From positions 744,001 to 808,000 of the forward strand of contig NW_027480596.1 in assembly GCF_051401765.1 (NCBI RefSeq): a stretch of 64,000 bases of DNA. The letters are read 5' to 3'. Position 1 is the stretch's first letter; each line of letters starts with the position of its first letter. Below, in pieces: positions 1 through 13,585 of this stretch. The notes under the pieces were generated by a model. The model saw nothing but the letters and a program-made list of their open reading frames with translations. It did not search any database and was not told the origin of the DNA. The position numbers and the translations under genes are program-made. Source of the stretch: Calliopsis andreniformis. Taxonomy: Eukaryota > Arthropoda > Insecta > Hymenoptera > Andrenidae.

Positions 1-1315
1 ACCCAATCCTCAATCTTCAATCCTCAATCCTCAATCCTCAATACTCAATCCTCAATCCTCAATCCTCAGACCTCAAACAACAATACTCAACCCTCAGTCC
101 TCGTCCTCAATCCACAACCATCAATCCTCAATCCTCAACCTTCAATCATCAATATTCAATCTTCAGTCCTCAATCCTCAATCCTCAATCCTCAATCCTCA
201 ATCCTTAATGTTCAATCCGCAATACCCAATCCTCAATCTTCTATCCGCAATCATCAATCCTCAATCCTCAATCCTCAATCCTCAATCCTCAATCTTCAGT
301 CCTCAATCCTCAATCTTCAATCCTCAATCCTCAATCCTCAATCTTCAATCCTCATTCTTCAATCCTCAATACCCAATCCTCAATCTTCATTCCTCAATCC
401 TCAATCCTCAATTCTCAACCCTCAATCCTGAATCTTCAATCCTCAATAATCAATCTTCAATCCTAGATCCTCAATCCCCAAACCACAATCCTTAATCCTC
501 AACCTTCAATCCTCAATCCCCAGTCCTCAATCTTCAATCCTCAATGCTCAATCCTCAATCCTCAATCCTCAGTCCTCAACCCTCAACCCTCAAACCTCAA
601 TCCTCAACCGTCAGTCCTCGTCCTCAATCGTCAACACTCAATCCTCAATCCTCAATCTTCAATCCTCAATACTCAATATTCAATACTCAATCCTCAATCT
701 TCAATCCTCAATCTTCAATCCTCAATCCTCAATCCTCAATCCTCAATCCTCATTCTTCAATCCTCAATACCCAATCCTCAATCTTCAATCCTCAATCCTC
801 AATCCTCAATTCTCAATCCTCAATCCTCAGTCCCCAGTCCTCAGACCTCAATCCTCAACCCTCAGCCCTCATCGTCAATCCTCAATCCGCAATCCTCAAT
901 CCTCAATCCTCAATCTTCAATCCTCATTACTCAATCTTCAATCCTCAATCCTCAATCCTCAAACCTCAATCCTCAATCCTGAATCCTCAATACTCAATTT
1001 TCAATCCTCAACACTCAATCTTCAATCCTCAATCCTCAATCCACAATCCTCAATCCTCAATCCTCAATCCTCAATCCTCAATCCTCAGACCTCAAACATC
1101 AATACTCAACCCTCAGTCCTCGTCCTCAATCCGCAACTCTCAATCGTCGATCCTCAATCTTCAATCATCAATATTCAATCTTCAATCCTCAATCCTCAAT
1201 CCTCAATACTCAATCCTCAATACTCAATCCTCAATCCTCAATCCTCAATCTCCAGTCCTCAAACCTCAAACCTGAATCCACAATCCTGAACCCTCAATAT
1301 TCAACCCTCAGACTT

Positions 1316-1907
1316 CAACAATCAGTTGTGAATCCTCAATCCTCAACAGAATATCCTCAATTCACAGGTTTCAATACTCAATACTCAGCCTGCAATCTTC
1401 AAATCTCTATCCACAAACATCAATTCTCATCACTCAACCCTCAATATTCAACGCACAACCCTCAACCATCAATACTCAGTACTCAACCATCAATCCTCAA
1501 TTCCTAATACTCAATAGAATATCCTGAATTCTCATGGTTCAATACTCAATCCACAATATCCAATAATCAAATCTCAATCCTCAAACATCAATTCTCAACA
1601 CACAATCCTCAACACTCTGTCCTCTCTCTTCAATCCTCCATCCTCAATCCTCAATCCTCAAGAGTCAATCCTCAATCCTCAATCCTGAACCCTCAATCCT
1701 CAGTCCTCAAAGCTCAATCCCTAGTCCTCAATCCTGAATCCTCAATCTTCAGCCCTCTGTCCTCAACAATCAATTGTCAATCCTCAGTCCTCCATAGAAT
1801 ATCCTCAATTCACAGTTTTCAATACTCAATCCCCATTCTTCATTCTTCAAATCTCAATCCACAAACATCAATTCTCATCACTCAACCCTCAACACTCAGT
1901 CCTCAAT
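1316..1907. repeat. M1 triplet cluster, copy 1
   Basis: Three M1-type blocks with cores at about 1349, 1517 and 1797, spaced 168 bp (24 monomers) and 280 bp (40 monomers). The first has the form ACAGGTTTC, the second CTGAATTCTCATGG and the third CTCAATTCACAG. The same ordered triplet recurs at 3,014, 13,586 and 15,969. This makes it a domain 1 higher-order unit rather than chance. Confidence 0.85.
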
Positions 1908-1947
1908 CTTCAATCCTCAATCATCAATCCTCAATCTTCAATCCTCA

Positions 1948-2080
1948 ATGTTCAATCCGCAATACCCAATCCTCAATCTTCTATCCGCAAACCTCAATCC
2001 TCAATCCCCAATCCTCAATCCTCAATCCTCAATCCTCAATCTTCAATCCTCAATACCCAATCTCCAATACTCAATCCTCA
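1948..2080. repeat. Equal-length mismatched patch inside the 14.65-kb duplicate
   Basis: Here the left copy carries ATGTTCAATCCGCAATACCC-type sequence, matching its own downstream segment at 2548. The right copy at about 16,601-16,733 instead carries a CAATGCTCAATCC-type stretch resembling 14,237-14,330. The spacing between the two copies is 14,653 bp on both sides of the patch, so sequence was exchanged without changing length. This looks like ectopic gene conversion. I infer that; I do not see it directly. Confidence 0.65.
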
Positions 2081-3013
2081 ATCCTCAATACTCAATCTTC
2101 AATCCTCAATCCTCAATCCTCAATCCTCAATTCTCAATCCTCAATCCTCAATCTTCAATCCTCAATACTCAATCTGCAATCCTCAATCCTCAGTCCTCAC
2201 TCCTCAATCCTCATTCTTCAATCCTCAATACCGAATCCTCAATCTTCAATCCTCAATCCTCAGTCCTCAATTCTCAATCCTCAATCCTCAATCCTCAGAC
2301 CTCAAACATCAATACTCAACCCTCAGTCCTCGTCCTCAATCCACAACCCTCAATCCTCGATCCTCATTCTTCAATCCTCAATCCTCAATCCTCAATCCTC
2401 AATCCTCAATCCTCAATCCTCAATCTTAATCTTCAACCCTCAATACTCAATCTTCAATCCTCAATCCTCAATCCTCATTCTTCAATCCTCAAAACCCAAT
2501 CCTCAATCTTCAATCCTCAATCCTCAATCCTCAATCCTCAATCCTCAATGTTCAATCCGCAATACCCAATCCTCAATCTTCTATCCGCAAACCTCAATCC
2601 TCAATCCCCAATCCTCAATCCTCAATCCTCAATCCTCAATCTTCAATCCTCAATACCCAATCTCCAATACTCAATCCTCAATCCTCAATCCTCAATCCTC
2701 ATTCTTCAATCCTCAACACCCAATCCTCAATCTTCAATCCTCAATCCTCAATCCTCAATTCTCAATCCTCAATCCTCAATCCTCAGACCTCAAACATCAA
2801 TACTCAACCCTCAGTCCTCGTCCTCAATCCGCAACCCTCAATCGTCGATCCTCAATCTTCAATCATCAATATTCAATCTTCAATCCTCAATCCTCAATCC
2901 TTAATACTCAATCCTCAATCCTCAATCCTCAATCCTCAATCCTCAATCCACAGTCCTCAAACCTCAATCCTGAATCCACAATTCTGAACCCTCAATATTC
3001 AACCCTCACACTT

Positions 3014-3605
3014 CAACAATCAGTTGTGAATCCTCAATCCTCAATAGAATATCCTCAATTCACAGGTTTCAATACTCAATACTCAGCCTGCAGTCTTCAA
3101 AACTGTATCCACAAACATCAATTCTCATCACTCAAACATCAATATTCAACGCACAACCCTCAACCATCAATACTCAATACTCAACCATCAATCCTCAATT
3201 CTCAATACTCAATAGAATATCCTGAATTCTCATGGTTCAATACTCAATCCACAATATCCAATAATCAAATCTCAATCCTCAAACATCAATTCTCAACACA
3301 CAATCCTCAACACTCTGTCCTCTCTCTTCAATCCTCCATCCTCAATCCTCAATCCTCGAGCGTCAATCCTCAATCCTCAATCCTGAACCCTCAATCCTCA
3401 GTCCTCAAAACTCAATCCCTAGTCCTCAATCCTGAATCCTCAATCTTCAGCCCTCAGTACTCAACAATCAATTGTCAATCCTCAGACCTCCATAGAATAT
3501 CCTCAATTCACAGTTTTCAATACTCAATCCCCATTCTTCAATCTTCAAATCTCAATCCACAAACATCAATTCTCATCACGCAACCCTCAACACTCAGTCC
3601 TCAAT
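3014..3605. repeat. M1 triplet cluster, copy 2
   Basis: M1 cores at about 3047, 3215 and 3495, with the same 168- and 280-bp spacings as the cluster 1,698 bp upstream. The spacing of 1,698 bp is three short of a multiple of 7. Three 6-bp monomers lie between the clusters, near 2330, 2410 and 2818. Confidence 0.85.
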
Positions 3606-3669
3606 CTTCAATCCTCAATCATCAATCCTCAATCTTCAATCCTCAATACTCAATCTTCAATCCTCAATC

Positions 3670-5048
3670 TTCAATCCTCAATCCTCAATCCTCAATCCTC
3701 AATCCTCAATCTTCAATCCTCAATACTCAATCTTCATTCCTCAATCCTCAGTCCTCAAACCTCAATTCTGAATCCTCAAATCTCAATTCTGAATCCTCAA
3801 TCCTGAACCCTCAATCTTCAGCTCTCAGTCCTCAACAATCAGTTGTCAATCCTCAATCCTCAATAGAATATACTCAATTCACAGTTTTCTATACACAATG
3901 CTCAACCTGCAATCTTCGAATCTCAATCCACAAACATCAATTCTCATCACTCAACCCTCAACACTCAGTCCTCCATGTTCAATACTCAATCATCAATTCT
4001 CAATCTTCAATCCTCAATACTGAACCTTCAATCCTCAATCCTCAATCCTCAGTCCTTAATCCTCAATCCTCAATCTTCAATCCTCAGTCCCCAATCCTCA
4101 ATCTTCAACCCTCAATACTCAATCCTCAATCCTCGATTCTCAGTCCTCAATCCTCAATCCTCAATCCTCAATGTTCAATCCGCAATACCCAATCCTCAAT
4201 CTTCAATCCTCAATCCTCAATCCTCAATCCTCAATCCTCAATCCTCAGTCCTCAAACCTTAATCCTGAATCCTCAATCCTGAATCCTCAATCTTCATCCC
4301 TCAGTCCTCAACAATCAGTTGTCAATCCCCAATCCTCAATGGAATATCATCAATTCACAGTTTTCAATACTCAATACTCAATCTGCACTCTTCAAATCTC
4401 TATCCACAAACATCAATTCTCATCTCTCAACACTCAACACTCCGTCCCCAATCCTCAATCTTCAATCCTCAATCCTCAATCCTCAATCCTCAATCCTCAA
4501 TTTTCAATCCTCAATACTCAATCTTCAATCATCAATACTCAATCTTCAATCCGCAATCCTCAATCTTCAATCCTCAATCCTCAATTCTCAGTCCTCAATA
4601 CTCAATCCTCAATTGTCAATCCTCAATCCCCAATCCTCAATCTTCAATCCTCAATCCTCAATCCTCAATCCTCAATCCTCAATCTTCAATCCTCAATACT
4701 CAATCTTCAATCCTCAATCCTCAATCATCAATCCTCAATGCTCAATCCTCAATCCTCAATCCTCAACCCTCAATCTTCAATCCTCAATACTTAATCTGCA
4801 ATCCTCAATCCTCAATCCTCATTCTTCAATCCTCAGTGCCCAGTCTTCAATCTTGAATCCTCAATCCTCAATCCTCGATTCTCATTCCTCAATCCTCAAT
4901 CGTCAATCCTCAATCCTCAATCCTCAACCCTCAATCCTCAATGTTGAATCCTCAATACCCAATCCTCAGTCTTCAATCCTCAATCCTCAATCCTCAATCC
5001 TCAATCCTCAATCTTCAATCCTCAATCCTCAATCCTCAATTCTCAATC
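3670..5048. repeat. 1.38-kb tandem duplication, first copy
   Basis: Matches 5,049-6,205 head to tail with a spacing of 1,379 bp, exactly 197 heptamers. Anchors are 3866/5245, 3975/5354, 4171/5550 and 4319/5698. It includes two M1 blocks, cores 3866 and 4342, the second with GGAATATCATC. No M2 module lies inside, which agrees with the spacing being an exact multiple of 7. Breakpoints are uncertain by about 50 bp. Confidence 0.85.
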
Positions 5049-6205
5049 TTCAATCCTCAATCCTCAATCCTCAATCCTCAATCCTCAATCTTCAATCCTC
5101 AATACTCAATCTTCAATCCTCAATCCTCAGTCCTCAAACCTCAATTCTGTATCCTCAAATCTCAATTCTGAATCCTCAATCCTGAACCCTCAATCTTCAG
5201 CTCTCAGTCCTCAACAATCAGTTGTCAATCCTCAATCCTCAATAGAATATACTCAATTCACAGTTTTCAATACACAATACTCAACCTGCAATCTTCGTAT
5301 CTCTATCCACAAACATCAATTCTCATCACTCAACCCTCAACACTCAGTCCTCAATGTTCAATACTCAATCATCAATTCTCAATCTTCAATCCTCAATACT
5401 GAACCTTCAATCCTCAATCCTCAATCCTCAGTCCTCAATCCTCAATCCTCAATCTTCAATGCTCAGTCCCCAATCCTCAATCTCCAACCCTCAATCCTCA
5501 ATCCTCAATCCTCGATCCTCAGTCCACAATCCTCAATCCTCAATCCTCAATGTTCAATCCGCAATACCCTATCCTCAATCGTCAATCCTCAATCCTCAAT
5601 CCTCAATCCTCAATCCTCAATCCTCAGTCCTCAAACCTTAATCCTGAATCCTCAATCCTGAATCCTCAATCTTCAGCCCTCAGTCCTCAACAATCAGTTG
5701 TCAATCCCCAATCCTCAATGGAATATCATCAATTCACAGTATTCAATACTCAATACTCAATCTGCAATCATCACATCTCTATCCACAAACATCAATTCTC
5801 ATCTCTCAACACTCAACACTCCGTCCCCAATCCTCAATCTTCAATCCTCAATCCACAATCCTCAATCCTCAATCCTCAATTTTCAATCCTCAATACTCAA
5901 TCTTCAATCATCAATACTCAATCTTCAATCCGCAATCCTCAATCTTCAATCCTCAATCCTCAATTCTTAATCCTCAATACTCAATCCTCAATTGTCAATC
6001 CTCAATCCCCAATCCTCATTCTTCAATCCTCAGTGCCCAGTCCTCAATCTTGAATCCTCAATCCTCAATCCTCGATTCTCATTCCTCAATCCCCATTCCT
6101 CAATCTTCAATCCTCAATCCTCAACCCTCAATCCTCAATGTTGAATCCTCAATACCCAATCCTCAGTCTTCAATCCTCAATCCTCAATCCTCAATCCTCA
6201 ATCCT
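5049..6205. repeat. 1.38-kb tandem duplication, second copy with a 182-bp loss
   Basis: Matches the preceding copy, but the spacing drops from 1,379 to 1,197 bp after about position 6,017, as shown by anchors 4831/6028 and 4941/6138. The loss is 182 bp, exactly 26 heptamers. M1 cores lie at 5245 and 5721. Confidence 0.83.
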
Positions 6206-8929
6206 CAATCCTCGATCCTCAATCCTCAATCCTCAATCCTCAATCTTCAATCCTCAATACTCAGTATTCAATACTCAATCCTCAATCCTCAATCCTCAAT
6301 CTTCAATCCTCAGTACTCAGTATTCAATACTCAATCCTCAATCCTCAATCCTCAATCCTCATTCTTCAATCCTCAATACCCAATCCACAATCTTCAATCC
6401 TCAATCCTCAACCCTCAATTCTCAATACTCAATCCTCAATCCTCAGACCTCAAACAGCAATACTCAACCCTCAGTCCTCGTCCTCAATCCACAAGCATCA
6501 ACACCCAATCCTCAATCTTCAATCATCAATATTCAATCTTGAGTCCTCAATCCTCAATCCTCAATCCTCAATCCTCAATCTTCAATCCTCAATACTCAAT
6601 CTTCATTCCTCAATCCTCAATCCTCAATCCTCAGTTCTCAAGCCTCAGTCCTCAATCCTCAATCCTCAATCCTCAATCTTCAATCCTCAATCCTCAATCC
6701 TCAATTCTCAATCCTCAATCCTCAATCCTCAATCCTCAATCCTCACTCCTCAATCTTCAATCCTCAATACTCAAACTGCAATCCTCACTCCTCAGTCCTC
6801 ACTCCTCAATCCTCATTCTTCAATCCTCAATACCGAATCCGCAATCTTCAATCCTCAATCCTCAATCCTCAATTCTCAATCCTCAATCCTCAATCCTCAG
6901 ACTTCAAACACCAATACTCAACCCTCAGTCCTCGTCCTCAATCCACAACCCTCAATCCTCAATCCTCAATCCTCAATCCTCAATCCTCAACCCTCAATCC
7001 CCAATGCTAAATCCTCAATACCCAATCCTCAGTCTTCAATCCTCAATCCTCAATCCTCAATCCTCAATCCTCAACTCTCAGTCCTCAATCCTCAATCTTC
7101 GATCCTCAATACTCAATCTTCAATGTTCAATCCTCAATCCTCAATCCTCAATCTTCAATCCTTAATACTGAATCTTCAATCCTCAATCTTCAATCCTCAA
7201 TGTTCAATCCGCAATACCCAATCCTCAATCTTCAATACTCAATCCTCAATCCTCAATCCTCAATCCTCAATCTTCAATCCTCAATACTCAACCTTCAATC
7301 CTCAATCCTCAATCCTCAATCCTCAATCCACAGTCTTCAGTCCTCAACACCCAATCCTCAATCTTCAATCCTCAATCATCAGTCCTCAATTCTCAATCCT
7401 CAATCCACAACCCTCAATCCTCGATCCTCAATCTTCAATCATCAATATTCAATCTTCAATCCTCAATCCTCAATCATCAATACTCAATCCACAATCCTCA
7501 ATGTTCAATCCTCAATACCCAATCCTCAATCTTCAATCCTCAATCCTCAATCCTCAATCCTCAATCCTCAATCCTCAATCCTCAGTCCTCAAACCTCAAT
7601 CCTGAATCCTCAAACCTGAATCCTCAGTCTTCAGCCCTCACACCTCAACAATCAGTTGTCAATCCTCAATCCTCAATAGAATATCCTCAATTCACATGCT
7701 TCAATACTCAATACTCAACCTGCAATCTTCAAATCTCTATCCACAAACATGAATTCTCATCACTCAACCCTCAACACTCAGTCCCCAATCCTCAATCCTC
7801 AATCCTCAATTCTCAATCCTCAATCGTCAATCCTCAATCCCCAATACTCAATCTTCAATCCTCAATCCTCAATCCTCAATCCTCAATCCTTAATCTTCAA
7901 TCATCAATACTCAATCTTCAATCCTCAATCCTCAATCCTCAATCCTCAATCCTCAATCCTCAATCCTCAATCCTCAATCTTCAATCCTCAATACTCAAAC
8001 TGCAATCCTCAATCCTCAGTCCTCACTCCTCAATCCTCATTCTTCAATCCTCAATACCGAATCCTCAATCTTCAATCCTCAATCCTCAATCCTCAATTCT
8101 CAATCATCAATCCCCAATCCTCAGACTTCAAACACCAATACTCAACCCTCAGTCCTCGTCCTCAATCCACAACCCTCAATCCTCAATCCTCAATCTTCAA
8201 TCATTAATATTCAATCTTCAATCCTCAATCCTCAATCCTCAACCCTCAATCCCCAATGCTCAATCCTCAATACCGAATTCTCAGTCTTCAATCCTCAATT
8301 CTCAATCCTCAATCGTCAATCTTCAATCCTCAATCCTCAATCCTCAATCCTCAATCCTCAATACTCAATCATCAATCCTCAGTCCTCAATCCTCAATTCT
8401 CAATCCTCAATCGTCAATCTTCAATCCTCAATACTCAATCTTCAATCCTCAATCCGCAATCCTCAATCCTCAATCCTCAATCCTCAATCTTCAATCCTCA
8501 ATACTCAAACTGCAATCCTCAATCCTCAGTCCTCACTCCTCAATCCTCAATCCTCAATCCTCAATCCTCGGTCCTCAAACGACAATCCTGAATCCTCAAT
8601 CCAGAATCCTCAATCTTCAGCACTCAGTCCTCAACAATCAGTTGTCAATCTTCATTCCTCAATAGAATATCCTCAGTTCAGAGTTTTCAATACACAATAC
8701 TCAATCTGCAATCTTCAAATCTCTATCCACAAACATAAATTCTCATCACTCAACCCTCAACACTCAGTCCCCAATCCACAATCTTCAATCCTCAATCCTC
8801 AATCCTCAATCCTCAATCCTCAATCTTCAATCCCCAATACTCAATCCTCAATCCTCAATCTTCAACCGTCAATCCTCAATCCACAATCTTCAATCCTCAA
8901 TACTCAATCATCAATCCTCAGTCCTCAAT
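6206..8929. repeat. Domain 1 heptamer stretch with M2 modules and few M1
   Basis: No gene and no unique sequence. M2-type modules lie near 6446-6500, 6899-6950 and 8118-8170. M1 blocks have cores at 7679 and 8665, and the gap between the cores at 5721 and 7679 is long for the array. A short segment containing CAAACTGC is repeated 510 bp apart (about 7,976-8,040 and 8,486-8,550). The rest is ordinary heptamer with point variants. Confidence 0.75.
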
Positions 8930-9145
8930 CCTCAATCCTCAATCCTCAATCTTCAGTCCTCAATACTCAATCTTCAATCCTCAGTCCTCAATCCTCAACC
9001 CTCAATCGTCATTCTTCAATCCTCAATACCCAATCCTCAATCTTCAATCCCGAATCCTCAATCCTCAATTCGCAATCCTCAATCCTCAATCCTCAGACCT
9101 CAAGTATCAATACTCAACCTTCAGTGCTCGTCCTCAATCCACAAC
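8930..9145. repeat. 216-bp tandem duplication, first copy
   Basis: Matches 9,146-9,361 at a spacing of 216 bp. It shares the rare variants CAATCGTCATTC, CAATCCCGAATCC and TTCAGTGCTCGTCC. The unit contains one M2 module (CTCAAGTATCAATAC form) with one 6-bp monomer, and 216 is one less than 31 heptamers. Confidence 0.85.
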
Positions 9146-9361
9146 CCTCAATCCTCAATCCTCAATCTTCAGTCCTCAATACTCAATCTTCAATCCTCAA
9201 TCCTCAATCCTCAAACCTCAATCGTCATTCTTCAATCCTCAATACCCAATCCTCAATCTTCAATCCCGAATCCTCAATCCTCAATTCGCAATCCTCAATC
9301 CTCAATCCTCAGACCTCAAGTATCAATACTCAACCTTCAGTGCTCGTCCTCAATCCACAAC
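9146..9361. repeat. 216-bp tandem duplication, second copy
   Basis: Head-to-tail copy of 8,930-9,145 with the same rare variants, including CAACCTTCAGTGCTC. After it the sequence continues with CTTCATTCATCAATATTC, a stretch that also follows M2 elsewhere in domain 2. Confidence 0.85.
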
Positions 9362-12300
9362 CCTCAATCCTCAATCCTCAATCTTCATTCATCAATATTC
9401 AACCTTCAATCCTGAATCCTCAATCCTCAATCCTCAATCCTCAATCCTCAATATTCAGTCCTCAATACCCAATCCTCAATCTTCAATCCTCAATCCTCGG
9501 TCCTCAATCCTCAATCCTCAATACTCAATCCTCAGTCCTCAAACCTCAATCCTGAATCCTCAATCCTGAGTCCTCAAATTTCAGCCCTCTGTCCTCAACA
9601 ATCAGTAGTCAATCCTCAATCCTCAATAGAATATCATCAATTCACAGCCTTCAATACCCAATACTCAATCTGCAATCTTCAAATCTCTATCCACAGACAT
9701 CAATTCTCATCACTCAACCCTCAACACTCAGTCCCCAAACCTCAACATTCAAACCTCAATCCTCAATCCTCAATCCACAATCCTTAACATTCAATCCTGA
9801 ATGGTCAATCTTCAATCCGCAGTCCTCAATCCACAATCCTCAATTCTCAACCCTCAATCGTCAATCTTCAATCCTCAATAATCAATCTTCAATCCTCAAT
9901 CCTCAATCCTCAATCCTCAATCTTCAATCCTCAATACTCAATCCTCAATCCTCAATCCTCAATCCTCAATCCCCAATCCTCAATCTTCAATCCTCAATAC
10001 TCAATCTTCAATCCTCGATCCTCAATCCTCAATCCTCAATCCACATCCTTCAATCCTCAACACCCAATCCTCAATCTTCAATCCTCAATCCTCAATTCTC
10101 AATCCTCAATCTTCAATCCTCAATACTCAATCTTCAATCCTCGATCCTCAATCCTCAATCCTCAATCCTCATTCTTCAATCCTCAACACCCAATCCTCAA
10201 TCCTCAATCCTCAATCCTCAATCCTCAATTCTCAATCCTCATTCCTCAATCCTCAGACCTCAAACATCAATACTCAACCCTCAGTCCTCGTCCTCAATCC
10301 GCAATCCTCAATCGTCGATCGTCAAACTTCAATCATCAATATTCAATCTTCAATCCTCAATCCTCAATCCTCAATACTCAATCCTCAATACTCAATCCTC
10401 AATCCTCAATGTTCTATCCTCAATACGCAATCCTCAACCTTCAATCCTCAATCCTCAATCCTCAATCCCCAATCGGCAATCCTCAATCCCCAGTCCTCAA
10501 ACCTCAATCCTGAATCCACAATCCTGAACCCTCAATATTCAGCACTCAGACCTAAACAATCAGTTGTGAATCCTCAATCCTCAATAGAATATCCTCAATT
10601 CACAGGTTTCAATACTCAATACCCAGCCTGCAATCTTCAAATCTCTATCCACAAACATCAATTCTCATCACTCAACCCTCAATATTCAACGCACAACCCT
10701 CAACCATCAATCCTCAATACTCAACCATCAATCCTCAATTCTCAATACTCAATAGAATATCCTGAATTCTCATGGTTCAACTCTCAATACACAATATCCA
10801 ATAATCAAATCTCAATCCTCAAACATCAATTCTCGACACTCAATCCTCAGCACTCAGTCCTCTCTCTTCAATCCTCCATCTTCAATCCTCAATTCTCAAT
10901 CCTCATTCCTCAATCCTCAGACCTCAAACATCAATACTCAACGCTCAGTCCTCGTCCTCAATCCGCAACCCTCAATCGTCGATCGTCAAACTTCAATCAT
11001 CAATATTCAATCTTCAATCCTCAATCCTCAATCCTCAATACTCAATCCTCAATCCTCGATGTTCTATCCTCAATCCCCAATCCTCAATCCTCAATCCTCA
11101 ATCCTCAATCTTCAATCCTCAATACTCAATCTTCAATACTCAATCCTCAATCCTCAATCCTCAATCCTCATTCTTCAATCCTCAACACCCAATCCTCAAT
11201 CTTCAATCCTCAATCCTCAATCCTCAATTCTCAATCCTCATTCCTCAATCCTCAGACCTCAAACATCAATACTCAACCCTCAGTCCTCGTCCTCAATCCG
11301 CAACTCTCAATCGTCGATCCTCAATCTTCAATCATCAATATTCAATCTTCAATCCTCAATTCTCAATCCTCAATACTCAATCCTCAATCCTCAATCCTCA
11401 ATCCTCAATCCTCAATCCCCAGTCCTCAAACCTCAATCCTGAATCCACAATCCTGAACCCTCAATATTCAACCCTCAGACTTCAACAATCAGTTGTGAAT
11501 CCTCAATCCTCAATAGAATATCCTCAATTCACAGGTTTCAATACTCAATACTCAGCCTGCAATCTTCAAATCTCTATCCACAAACATCAATTCTCATCAC
11601 TCAACCCTCAATATTCAACGCACAACCCTCAACCATCAATACTCAATACTCAACCATCAATCCTCAATTCTCAATACTCAATCCTCAATCCTCAATCTTC
11701 AATCCTCAATACTCAAACTTCAATCCTCAATCATCAATCCTCAATCCTCAATCCTCAATCCTCAATCCTCAATCGTTAATCTTCAATCCTGAATACTCAA
11801 TCTTCAATACTCAATCCTCAATCCTCAATCCTCAATCCTCAAGCGTCAATCCTCAATCCCCAATCCTCAATCTTCAATCCCCAATCCTCAATCCTCAATC
11901 CTCAGTCCTCAATCTTCGATCCTCAATACTCAATCTTCAATCCTCAATCCTCAATCCTCAATCCTCAATCCTCAATCCTCCATCCTCAATCTTCAATCCT
12001 CAATACTCAATCTGCAATTCTCAATCCTCAGTCCTCACTCCTCAATCCTCATTCTTCAATCCTCAATACCGAATCCTCAATCTTCAATCCTCAATCCTCA
12101 ATCCTCAATTCTCAATCCTCAATCCTCAATCCTCAGACCTCAAACATCAATACTCAACCGTCAGTCCTCGTGCTCAATCCACAACCCCCAATACTCAATC
12201 CTCAATCTTCAATTCTCAATCCTCAATCCTCAATCCTCAATCCTCGGTCCTCAAACCACAATCCTGAATCCTCAATCCTGAATCCTCAATCTTCAGCCCT

Positions 12301-13585
12301 CAGTCCTCTACAATCAGTTGCCAATCCTCAATCCTCAAGGGAATATCATCAATTCACAGCTTTCAATACTCAATACTCAATCTGCAATCTTCAAATCTCT
12401 ATCCACAAACATCAATTCTCATCACTCAACCCTCAACACTCAGTCTTCAATCCTCAATCCTCAATCCTCAATCCTCAATCCTCAATCCTCATTCTTCAAT
12501 CCTCAACACCCAATCCTCAATCTTCAATCCTCAATCCTCAATCCTCATTTCTCAATCCTCAATCCTCAATCCTCTGACCTCAAACAGCAGTACTCTACCC
12601 TCAGCCCTCGTCCTCAATCCACAAACATCAATCCTCAATCCTCAATCTTCAATCATCAATATTCAATCTTCAGTCCTCAATCCTCAATACTCAATCTTCA
12701 ATCCTCAATCCTCAATCCTCAATCCTCAATCCTCATCCTTCAATCCTCAAAACCCAATGCTCAATCTTCAATCCTCAATCCTCAATCCTCAATTCTCAAT
12801 CCTCAATCCTAAATCGTCAGACCTCAAACGTCAATACTCGACCCTCAGTCCTCGTCCTCAATCCACAACCCTCAATCCTCGATCCTCAATCTTCAATCAT
12901 CAATATTCAATCTTCAATCCTCAATCCTCAATCCTCAATACTCAATCCTCAATCCTCAATGTTCCATCCTCAATACGCAATCCTCAATCTTCAATCCTCA
13001 ATCCTCAATACTCAATCTTCAATCCTCAATCCTCAATCCTCATTCTTCAATCCTCAAAACCCAATCCTCAATCTTAAATCCTCAATCCTCAATCCTCAAT
13101 CCTCAATCCTCAATCCTCAATGTTCAATCCGCAATACCCAATCCTCAGTCTTCTATCCGCAATCCTCAATCCTCAATACCCAATCCTCAATCCTCAATCC
13201 TCAATCCTCAATCTTCAATCCTCAATACTCAATCTTCAATACTCAATCCTCAATCCTCAATCCTCAATCCTCATTCTTCAATCCTCAACACCCAATCCTC
13301 AATCTTCAATCCTCAATCCTCAATCCTCAATTCTCCATCCTCATTCCTCAATCCTCAGACCTCAAACATCAATACTCAACCCTCAGTCCTCGTCCTCAAT
13401 CCGCAACTCTCAATCGTCGATCCTCAATCTTCAATCATCAATATTCAATCTTCAATCCTCAATCCTCAATCCTCAATACTCAATCCTCAATCCTCAATCC
13501 TCAATCCTCAATCCTCAATCCCCAGTCCTCAAACCTCAATCATGAATCCACAATCCTGAACCCTCAATATTCAACCCTCAGACTT
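9362..13585. repeat. Domain 1 heptamer stretch with repeated M2 and M1 modules
   Basis: No gene. M1 cores lie at 9629, 10587, 10755, 11516 and 12341. M2 modules with the TCGTCC monomer lie near 10288, 10948, 11287, 12168 (as TCGTGC), 12608, 12851 and 13389. The segment at 10,554-10,700 recurs at 11,483-11,630, 929 bp away. That is two short of a multiple of 7, and two M2 modules lie between. An ATGTTCTATCC variant occurs near 10409 and 11059. Confidence 0.75.
10554..10870. repeat. M1 pair cluster (third member missing)
   Basis: M1 cores at about 10587 and 10755, again 168 bp apart, with the CATGGTTC form at 10771. The third member is absent: after the CTCTCTTC stretch near 10,860 the sequence returns to ordinary heptamers and an M2 module. 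The first member recurs 929 bp downstream at 11516, there without the second member. Confidence 0.8.

Larger units (their letters stand above)
1..3396. repeat. Left copy of the 14.65-kb-spaced direct duplication
   Basis: This segment matches 14,647-18,049 in the same orientation. The spacing is 14,646 bp up to about position 1,080. It is 14,653 bp afterwards, because the right copy has one extra heptamer there. Anchors at 208, 544, 1349, 1517, 1797, 2548 and 3047 all agree. The match is broken by one equal-length patch at 1,948-2,080. It stops at about 3,396, where this copy reads CAGTCCTCAAAACTC and the other enters domain 2 sequence. The left copy is cut off by the window start and may extend upstream. 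Confidence 0.88.

Noticed and set aside
208..495. Numerous shorter + strand open frames of 60-460 codons across the window
   Set aside because: Starts and stops come from chance variants (ATG from CAATGTT, TAA or TAG from CTTAAT or CAATAG). Overlapping frames give the same peptide, so none is supported as a gene.
1316..1470. M1 block as an inserted transposon or other foreign element
   Set aside because: It has no terminal repeats, target-site duplication or coding capacity, and it divides exactly into heptamers in the array register.
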